Positions 31,200 through 37,110 of a stretch of 37,110 nt of DNA are shown here, in pieces; the first letter of the stretch is position 1; every line of letters begins with the position of its first letter. The stretch spans positions 1 to 37,110 of the forward strand of contig DJIW01000114.1 in assembly GCA_002433805.1 (NCBI GenBank), given 5' to 3'. Made by a program: the position numbers and the translations under genes. The notes beneath the pieces were generated by a model. It saw only the letters and a program-made list of their open reading frames with translations. It had not been told where the DNA came from and ran no database searches. This DNA is from Competibacteraceae bacterium UBA6584. Lineage in GTDB: Bacteria > Pseudomonadota > Gammaproteobacteria > Competibacterales > Competibacteraceae.

Positions 31200-31214
31200 C
31201 AGGATTTAATCCTG
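31200..31214. repeat. 15-bp perfect palindrome at the pyrC' stop
   Basis: CAGGATT-T-AATCCTG, a perfect palindrome around one central base, covers the pyrC' stop codon and lies 12 bases before the PyrK-like start. Thirteen of its bases recur at 26248-26260 in the metX upstream region (CAGGATTAAATCC). It may be a regulator site, or chance. Confidence 0.35.
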
Positions 31215-32486
31215 GCCACCTTCATAAATCACCCGACCTTCCAGCAACACCTGGGTAACCCGGCCGGGCAAGTCCCAGCCCAGGAACGGGCTGTTCTGAC
31301 CCCGGCTGCGCAAGTGGTCGGCCGTCACCCGCCACTCCCGGACCGGGTCGAAGACGCAAACATCGGCCGGCGCGCCGATCCCCAGATGGCCCCGATCCAA
31401 GCCCAGGATGCGAGCCGGTCCCCAAGTCAGCCGCTCCAACGCCGCCGGCAGCGCCAGCGCGTCGGTCCGGGTCAGGTGCAGGCTCAAACTCAACAAGGTG
31501 TCCAGGCCGGAGATGCCGGGTTCGGTGTCGCCGAAGGGGGCTTGCTTGGCGTCGGGATCGTGGGGTTGATGGTCCGAGCACAGCGCGTCCAACGCTCCGC
31601 TGGCCAAACCGGCGCGCAGGGCGTCCCGGTCGCGTTCGCCCCGCAGCGGCGGGCAAACGTGACAGCGGCTGTCGAAGCCGGCCAGATCGATTTCGCTCAG
31701 ATGCAGGTGATGGATGGCGACATCGGCGGTCACCGGCAACCCTTCAGCCCGCGCCCGCGCCACCAGCTCCACCGAGCGGGCGCTGGAGAGCCGGCAAAAA
31801 TGCACCCGCACCCCCAGATCGCGGATCAGTTCCAGATCGCGGGCGAGCACGCCGGTTTCCGCCGCCGCCGGCACGCCGGACAAACCCATCCGGGTCGCGA
31901 CGCGGCCCTCGTGAGCCAATCCCTGACCCAACCAAGGATCGAGCGGCGTCAAAAACACGGTCAGATCGAAGGTGGCGGCATATTCCAGCGCCCGCCGCAA
32001 CACCCGGGTATTGGCGATCGGACGGCCGCCGTCGCCGACGCCGACGCAACCGGCCTCCTTGAGGGCGGCCATCTCCGCCAGCCGCTCGCCGCGCAAACCG
32101 TGGGTCAGCGCGCCCAGCGTCAGCACCCGCGCCTGACCGGCCGCCTCGGCGCGGCGGCGGATCCATTCCACCACCGCCGGTTCGTCGATGACCGGGTCGG
32201 TGTCGGGCGGACAGACCAGCGTGGTGATGCCGGCGGCGGCGGCGGCGCGGGCTTCGCTGGCGATGGTCGCCTTGTGTTCGTGTCCGGGTTCGCGCAGCCG
32301 GGCGCAGAGGTCGATCAGGCCGGGGCAGACCACGCGCTCGCGGGCGTCGATCAGCCGCTCGACGCTGAAACCGTCCGGCGGCCGACCGATGCCGGCGATC
32401 CGGCCGTCCGCGATGAAAACATCGGTCACCATGTCGATCTGATGGGCCGGATCGATCACCCGGCCGCCGCGAATCACGGTGCGCAT
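31206..32486 (-). CDS. pyrC': Non-catalytic dihydroorotase-like subunit PyrC' (PyrX)
   Basis: A 426-residue amidohydrolase-fold protein that, in pseudomonads, is an inactive dihydroorotase needed to assemble aspartate carbamoyltransferase. The metal-binding HxH is lost: normal DLHVHLREPG reads DLCARLREPG here (Cys61, Arg63). The other ligands also diverge: DDGRP reads DGGRP, the HxE-type strand reads VFLTPLD, and the HISHLST-type segment reads HFCRLSS. Only the late Asp in CSDHQPHD remains. The rest of the fold is intact (RGGRVIDPA, GLDTLLSL, RGHLGIGAPADVCVFDP), so this is not a decayed gene. Its ATG overlaps the pyrB stop by one base. A true dihydroorotase must be encoded elsewhere. Confidence 0.9.
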   Translation of the reverse strand: MRTVIRGGRVIDPAHQIDMVTDVFIADGRIAGIGRPPDGFSVERLIDARERVVCPGLIDLCARLREPGHEHKATIASEARAAAAAGITTLVCPPDTDPVIDEPAVVEWIRRRAEAAGQARVLTLGALTHGLRGERLAEMAALKEAGCVGVGDGGRPIANTRVLRRALEYAATFDLTVFLTPLDPWLGQGLAHEGRVATRMGLSGVPAAAETGVLARDLELIRDLGVRVHFCRLSSARSVELVARARAEGLPVTADVAIHHLHLSEIDLAGFDSRCHVCPPLRGERDRDALRAGLASGALDALCSDHQPHDPDAKQAPFGDTEPGISGLDTLLSLSLHLTRTDALALPAALERLTWGPARILGLDRGHLGIGAPADVCVFDPVREWRVTADHLRSRGQNSPFLGWDLPGRVTQVLLEGRVIYEGGQD

Positions 32487-33462
32487 CAGAGATTCTCCCC
32501 GGCCGGGTGAGCGTGGTTGCCCAAGGTGATCGACATGATCGCCATCCGCACGGCGATGCCGTTAGTAACTTGTTCCAAAATGACTGATCGCGGCCCGTCG
32601 GCCACCCGTGAATCGATTTCCACGCCTCGGTTGATCGGGCCGGGATGCATGACGATGGCGTCGGGCTTGGCCAGCGCCAGCCGCTCCTCGGTCAGGCCGT
32701 AACGCTCGAAAAATTCCGGTTCGCTCGGCAGCAGCGCGCCTTCCATCCGCTCCTTCTGCAAGCGCAACATCACCACCACATCCACATCCTTCAAGCCCTC
32801 GCGCGGGTCGAGAAACACCCGCACTCCCAGGCTTTCGACGGCGAACGGCAACAGGGTGCGGGGCGCGACGACCCGAATCTCGGCGACGCCGAGAATGTTG
32901 AGCGCGTGGATCAGCGAACGCGCCACCCGCGAGTGCAGGATGTCGCCGACGATGGCGACTTGGAGCTTGGCGAAATCCGGTTTGTGGCGGCGGATGGTAA
33001 AGGCGTCCAGCATTCCCTGCGTGGGATGGGCGTGGCGGCCGTCGCCGGCGTTCAACACCGCGATGTGCGGTTTGACGTGTCGGGCGATGAATTCCGCCGC
33101 GCCGCTTTGCTGGTGGCGCACCACGAACATATCGCACTGCATCGCCTCGATGTTGCGCAAGGTATCCAGCAGCGACTCGCCCTTGACCGCCGACGATTGC
33201 GCGATATTGAGGGTGATCACATCGGCGGACAGGCGCTTGGCGGCCAGTTCGAAAGTGGTGCGGGTGCGGGTGCTGGCCTCAAAAAACAGATTGACCACCG
33301 TTTTGCCGTGCAGGGTGGGCAGTTTCTTGACCCGGCGCTCGGCGACCCCGTGCAGCGATTCGGCGGTATCGAGTATCTCGATCAGATGCCGGCGGCTCAA
33401 GCCTTCGACGGTCAGAAAGTGTCGCAAGCGGCCTTGGCGGTCCAGTTGCACGTCGGAAGCGC

Positions 33463-33466
<4 letters not shown>
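32486..33466 (-). CDS. pyrB: Aspartate carbamoyltransferase catalytic subunit PyrB
   Basis: Condenses carbamoyl phosphate and aspartate to carbamoyl-aspartate, the first committed pyrimidine step. The 326-residue product has the carbamoyl-phosphate loop STRTRT (65-70), HRHQQSGAAEF-type region around RHQQSGAA, DGRHAHPTQGMLD, and MHPGPINRGVEID with the aspartate-binding residues. An N-terminal extension of about 12 residues before the common start is seen, as in pseudomonad PyrB where it takes part in nucleotide control. The ATG overlaps the pyrR stop by four bases, and the stop overlaps pyrC', so all three are translated together. No pyrI is present. Confidence 0.96.
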
Positions 33467-33938
<472 letters not shown>

Positions 33939-33960
<22 letters not shown>

Positions 33961-34430
33961 GAGCAGGGATTCCGTTGTTGGTTGAACCAGCTTTCCAAAA
34001 TGACCGCCGCGGCCCCGGCGTCCGAGCCGGGATCCCGCCGGCGCGCGCGGCCGCCCGGCGATTCGAACGACCGCCGTTCGGCTTCCCAGGACGATAGCCG
34101 CTCGTCGATAGTGGCGACCGGCAGGCCGAAGCGGCCGTGCAACTGACGGCCGAACCGCAACGCCGCCTCGGTCACGGCATTGGCGCTGCCGTCGGCGTGG
34201 CGCGGCGCGCCGACCACCAGCACATCCGGCCGCCATTCGGCGATCAATCGGCCGATGGCTTTCCAATCGATGCCCCGATCCCGACCTGGCAGCACGCACA
34301 AGGGGCGGGCGGAACCGGTAATGGCTTCGCCGGTCGCGACGCCGATGCGGGCCAGGCCGAAATCGAAGCCCAGCGCGGCGTGCCCCGGTCGAACCGTCGC
34401 GGCCGGTCCGCGATCAGGCGTGACCGGCAT
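33939..34430 (-). CDS. ruvX: Putative pre-16S rRNA nuclease RuvX/YqgF
   Basis: A small RNase H-fold nuclease, proposed to process the 5' end of 16S rRNA and earlier proposed as a Holliday junction resolvase. The 163-residue product has the first-Asp motif GFDFGLARIGVATG (about 21-34), VVGAPRHADGSAN (usual VVGLP...DG), the ATIDERLSSWEAE strand with Asp/Glu, and DAGAAAVILESW where the family keeps the last acidic residue. The start ATG 34430 overlaps the yqgE 3' end by 17 bases. It is the usual gene between yqgE and pyrR. Confidence 0.93.
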
Positions 34431-34977
34431 TGGAAGACAGCAAGTTCAGATCGACGCCTAACAAGGCGGCGGCGGCGGCCCAGCGTTGCTCGCTGGGTTT
34501 GTAAAATAGAATATCGGGATCGGCCGGGGTCGATAGCCAGGCATTCTCCGCCAGCTCCCGTTCCAACTGACCCGGCCCCCAGCCGGCGTAGCCGAGGGTG
34601 AGCAGCCAGCGTTCTGGCCCTTCTCCGCGCGCCACCGCCTGCAGGATGTCGCGGGATGTGGTGATGCCGATCTGCTCGGTCACGTGCAGCGTCGCGCCCC
34701 ACTGACCGATCGGGCTGTGGATGACGAAACCTTGTTCCGGTTGGACCGGACCGCCTTGATAGACCGGCAAGGCGGCGAGGTCGGATCGGTCGGTGCGGAT
34801 TTGCAGGTGCTCCAGCAACTGGCCGAGCGACAGGCCCAGCGGCCGGTTGATGATAAGACCCAGCGCGCCGCTGGCGTTGTGTTCGCTGATGTAGGTTACC
34901 GTCTGAAAAAAATTGGGGTCGGCCAGAGCGGGCATGGCGATCAGAAACTGATTGGTCAGATAGGTGGTTTCGATCAT
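34414..34977 (-). CDS. yqgE: YqgE/AlgH-family protein (UPF0301)
   Basis: A 187-residue cytoplasmic protein of the YqgE/AlgH family; AlgH was linked to alginate control in Pseudomonas, but its biochemical role is unknown. Signatures include LTNQFLIAMPALADPNFFQTV, GALGLIINRPLGLSLGQLLE, VYQGGPVQPEQGFVIH and ERWLLTLGYAGWGPGQLEREL (in segments), all typical. ATG 34977 gives the family's standard MIETTYLTNQFLIAM start, but no ribosome site precedes it. Instead, a -10 box ends six bases before it, so the mRNA may be leaderless. The gene order yqgE-ruvX-pyrR matches pseudomonads. Confidence 0.94.
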   Translation of the reverse strand: MIETTYLTNQFLIAMPALADPNFFQTVTYISEHNASGALGLIINRPLGLSLGQLLEHLQIRTDRSDLAALPVYQGGPVQPEQGFVIHSPIGQWGATLHVTEQIGITTSRDILQAVARGEGPERWLLTLGYAGWGPGQLERELAENAWLSTPADPDILFYKPSEQRWAAAAALLGVDLNLLSSNAGHA

Positions 34978-34983
34978 GGGGAT

Positions 34984-35012
34984 AGTATCGGAATTCGCCA
35001 GGTTCTTGACAA
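34984..35012 (-). promoter_or_regulatory. Sigma-70-type promoter placing the start of transcription at the yqgE ATG
   Basis: On the minus strand TTGTCA (35012-35007, five of six) and GATACT (34989-34984, four of six) are exactly 17 bases apart. Six bases, ATCCCC, separate the -10 box from ATG 34977, so +1 falls on the A of the start codon. The gap to the HIT gene is 122 bases, so a promoter is expected here for yqgE-ruvX-pyrR. Confidence 0.5.
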
Positions 35013-35099
35013 GCCGGGCGTCGTGGCGCTTGCGGATGCCAGATTGGCCCCGTCGGTCCAATGCCGCATGAGGCTTGCGAACCGGGCGCTGTCCCGCCC

Positions 35100-35483
35100 T
35101 TACGGTCTATAACGCGCCTTGTCGGGAAAAATCCAGCGCACGCCGCCGCGCGGGTCCGGCTGGTCGCCGAGGTAGCGCGGGATCAAGTGCAGGTGCAGGT
35201 GCGGCACCGTCTGACCGGCCGCCGCGCCTTCGTTGACGCCGATATTGAAGCCGTCGGGTCGGTGGTCCGCCAGCAACGCCGCCCGGATCTCGGTGAGCAG
35301 TTGCCCCAGCTCGACCCATTCCACCATATTCAAGTCGAACAGCGAAACCACATGCCGGCGGGGAACCAGCAGGGTATGCCCCGCCGACACCGGAAAGGCA
35401 TCGCGGACGGCCAAAACGCGCGCGGTCTGGCCGACGATGCGCTCCGGCGGCAACGAGCAAAACGGACAAGCGTCAGCGGACAT
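35100..35483 (-). CDS. HIT-family nucleotide-binding hydrolase
   Basis: A histidine-triad protein that should hydrolyse or transfer nucleoside phosphates. The 127-residue product has an N-terminal CPFC (Cys6, Cys9, often zinc-binding in this group), SAGHTLLVPRRHVVSLFDL, and the catalytic triad HLHLHLIPR with His95, His97 and His99. The true nucleotide substrate is not evident. It lies between tonB and yqgE, 39 bases after tonB, an insertion compared with the common gshB-tonB-yqgE order. The ribosome site is weak. Confidence 0.92.
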   Translation of the reverse strand: MSADACPFCSLPPERIVGQTARVLAVRDAFPVSAGHTLLVPRRHVVSLFDLNMVEWVELGQLLTEIRAALLADHRPDGFNIGVNEGAAAGQTVPHLHLHLIPRYLGDQPDPRGGVRWIFPDKARYRP

Positions 35484-35522
35484 GACAGTTCTTGGCCCTT
35501 TTGGTGAAGATTTAGCAGTGGG

Positions 35523-36683
35523 TCAGCGGGTTCGCAACCGGCCGCTCGGTTCGAAGCGCCAGGGCCTGGCGATATGCAGGACCTCGTAACGCTGGCGCAG
35601 CGACGCCGAGAAAGGGGCGTAGGGCGCGCCGAGCCTGACGATCCGTTGCGCCGCTCGGTCCAGTTCCGCATTGCCGGAGGAACGGATGATGCGAACCTCT
35701 TGCAAGGAGCCGTCAGCGCGGATGGAGACATCCAAAACCGGGCCGGTACTCAGATTTAAGTGGCGGGCGACTTCGGGAAAATTCAGTTCTCCGATCTGTT
35801 CGACCTTGCGCGTCCAGGCCGCGATATAAAAACCTTCCAGGGATTGGGTGTCGTTAGGATTGACCCGCTTGTCGCGAACGCCCGCATTCTCACGGCGTTG
35901 GTTTTCCGCTTCGAGGGTGGCGACTTGGCTCAATAACGCGCTGGCGTTCGAGCGGCCGCGCGCGCCGGCGCTGGCCGGCGGATTGCCCGCACCTTTCGTC
36001 GTCCGTTCCGCCGTTCGGTTCAAGCGGCCTGGTTCGCCGGCCGTGGAGGGAGCGGCCGCTGTGACGGCGGACGCAGGCGCGGATTTTACCGGTGGCGGCG
36101 CGGCGGGCGGTTTGACCGGCGGCGAGCCAGCAAGGTTTGGCTCGGCTTTTAGCGGCGGTTTGGGTTTGGGCGGCGCGCTCGGTGGCGCGCTCGGTGGCGC
36201 GCTGGCGCGCGGCGTTCGCGCGGTGTTGACCGTAACCGGCGGCTTGGCGAGCGCGGGTGGCTTGGGCAAGAGTTTGCGCGCTGGCGTCGCGGGGGGCGGA
36301 ACGGAAGGCCCGGCTGAAGGCGCGCGCGCCGGCGCGCGAGGTTTCGGAGCGGCTGGCCGAACGGGCGCGGACGCGGGCAGATGGGGCGATGGGGCGACGG
36401 TTGCCGGTCCGGAAGGCGGTGCGACCACCGGTGTTTCGACGCCAGCGCCAAGCGGCGCAAGCGCGGGCTCGGACGGGCGTGCCGAGGTGTTTGAAGCCGT
36501 CGGTTCCGGCGGGGGCGGCCGCGCCGCTGGCGCCAATAGCACCACATCAAAGCGCAACGGTTTGGGAAAATGCAGCGCCCACCAGCCGGTCGGGCCGGCG
36601 AACAGCAAGAGCGCGTGCAGCCCGAGCGCCAGCAGCGAAGCCAGCGCGAGCCGGCTGATGGGGTCTTCAGCGCTGGCGATCAT
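35523..36683 (-). CDS. tonB: TonB-family energy transducer
   Basis: Transfers proton-motive energy from ExbBD to outer-membrane receptors. The 386-residue product has one N-terminal helix (about residues 11-29: LALASLLALGLHALLLFAG) after a short cytoplasmic start, a long Pro/Ala/Lys-rich periplasmic spacer (about 55-250) and a C-terminal TonB domain with NFPEVARHLNLSTGPVLDVS and VRIIRSSGNAELDRAAQRIV. ATG 36683 (MIASAEDPISRL) is preferred since it puts the anchor near the N-terminus; the open frame extends into gshB and is not credible. The position directly after gshB matches pseudomonad tonB. exbB and exbD are not in the window. Confidence 0.9.
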   Translation of the reverse strand: MIASAEDPISRLALASLLALGLHALLLFAGPTGWWALHFPKPLRFDVVLLAPAARPPPPEPTASNTSARPSEPALAPLGAGVETPVVAPPSGPATVAPSPHLPASAPVRPAAPKPRAPARAPSAGPSVPPPATPARKLLPKPPALAKPPVTVNTARTPRASAPPSAPPSAPPKPKPPLKAEPNLAGSPPVKPPAAPPPVKSAPASAVTAAAPSTAGEPGRLNRTAERTTKGAGNPPASAGARGRSNASALLSQVATLEAENQRRENAGVRDKRVNPNDTQSLEGFYIAAWTRKVEQIGELNFPEVARHLNLSTGPVLDVSIRADGSLQEVRIIRSSGNAELDRAAQRIVRLGAPYAPFSASLRQRYEVLHIARPWRFEPSGRLRTR

Positions 36684-36709
36684 CCCGTTGCTCGACCACC
36701 GATCACCTC

Positions 36710-37009
36710 TCAACGTCGCAAGCGCCCTTCGATGGCGGCCATCAAGTCCCCGCCGATATCCAATCCGAATTGCGCGTCCAATTCCCGCGCGCAGGTGGGG
36801 CTGGTGACGTTGATCTCGGTCAGATACTCGCCGATCACATCCAAGCCCACGAACAGCAATCCCATTTCGCGCAACCTCGGGGCCACTTGCGCGCAAATCC
36901 AGCGGTCGCGCTCCCCGAGAGCCACGCCTTCGCCGCGCCCGCCCGCCGCCAGATTGGCGCGGGTCTCGCCCGCTTGCGGGATCCGGGCCAGCGCGTAAGG
37001 GACCGGCTC
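36710..37009 (-). CDS. gshB: Glutathione synthetase GshB (partial, 5' end lost)
   Basis: Joins gamma-glutamylcysteine and glycine with ATP to make glutathione. The visible 99 C-terminal residues read EPVPYALARIPQAGETRANL, AAGGRGEGVALGERDRWICA, LLFVGLDVIGEYLTEINVTS and CARELDAQFGLDIG, a close match to the GshB ATP-grasp end, with the glycine-binding and metal residues in GLDVIGEYLTEINV intact. The remaining two thirds are missing: at 37009 the reading runs into an 18-C homopolymer. I think this is a sequence-end artefact rather than a broken gene. Glutathione use fits the frmA-frmB pair. Confidence 0.9.
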   Translation of the reverse strand, partial: EPVPYALARIPQAGETRANLAAGGRGEGVALGERDRWICAQVAPRLREMGLLFVGLDVIGEYLTEINVTSPTCARELDAQFGLDIGGDLMAAIEGRLRR

Positions 37010-37110
37010 CCCCCCCCCCCCCCCCCGCCCGCCCGGCCCCCCCCGCCCCCGCGCGAGGGGCGGGGGCGGGTGCGCTGGGGGTGGGGCGGCGGGGCGGGGG
37101 GGGGGGGTGG
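37009..37110. other. Low-complexity G/C tract at the window end, probable artefact
   Basis: About 100 bases made almost only of C and then G runs, with 18 consecutive C at 37009-37026 and a final G-rich half. It begins in mid-codon of the conserved EPVPY motif of gshB and carries no coding signal. The C-rich half is roughly complementary to the G-rich half (fold-back pattern). Typical of a contig end built from low-quality or homopolymer reads. Confidence 0.75.

Noticed and set aside
31170..32510. Long plus-strand frame antisense to pyrC'
   Set aside because: High GC leaves the antisense frame open; its Gln/Arg/Gly-rich composition is typical of shadows and pyrC' is clearly real.

Overview
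This window looks like ordinary core chromosome of a GC-rich gammaproteobacterium. The signs are FabA/FabB unsaturated fatty acid synthesis, MetX-MetW, a type II secretion pseudopilus cluster, PilT and FimV, CreB/CreD, and the block gshB-tonB-yqgE-ruvX-pyrR-pyrB-pyrC'. That last block, followed by pilT-yggS-proC-yggT-yggU-metX-metW, closely follows the order remembered from Pseudomonas genomes. The proteins are not obviously Pseudomonas, and a Chromatiales- or Competibacter-like lineage would fit, but the genus cannot be fixed from sequence alone. I see no rRNA, tRNA, insertion sequence, prophage or CRISPR array.

Layout, left part (1-12.0 kb). A 3'-truncated folB lies divergent from plsY. Then come fabA-fabB (dehydratase/isomerase and ketoacyl synthase I), a small unknown membrane protein, and thiL. 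metY (O-acetylhomoserine sulfhydrylase type) follows, with a possible RNA pseudoknot upstream. frmA-frmB form a glutathione-dependent formaldehyde oxidation pair whose last codon overlaps a membrane-anchored nuclease. A four-gene MCE lipid-transport operon follows (STAS-MlaE fusion permease, ATPase, MCE protein, PqiC-type lipoprotein). It ends at a perfect bidirectional terminator.

Middle (12.1-24.4 kb). creD and creB lie on the minus strand with no creC sensor kinase between them. Their 248-bp interval carries an 11-bp phased repeat resembling the known CreB box spacing. A 394-bp divergent region holding two strong hairpins precedes fimV, which ends at a second strong terminator. On the minus strand follow a lipoprotein lytic transglycosylase and gspG-H-I-J-K-L-M-N. 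The outer-membrane secretin, gspC, ATPase and platform genes (gspC/D/E/F) are not in the window.

Right part (24.4-37.1 kb). metX-metW have a recognisable promoter. yggU, yggT and proC form a cluster, followed upstream by a small unknown exported protein and yggS. pilT is divergent. The pyrimidine run pyrR-pyrB-pyrC' (a dihydroorotase-like subunit that has lost most metal ligands) ends with a degenerate PyrK/ferredoxin-reductase-like protein. Then come ruvX, yqgE (possibly leaderless), a HIT protein, tonB and the C-terminal 99 codons of gshB. The last ~100 bases are nearly pure G/C homopolymer and look like a sequence-end artefact.

No clearly new multi-gene system is present. The points most worth checking are the metY leader pseudoknot, the creC-less cre locus with phased repeats, the PyrK-like protein in the pyr operon, the fimV leader hairpins and the leaderless yqgE promoter.
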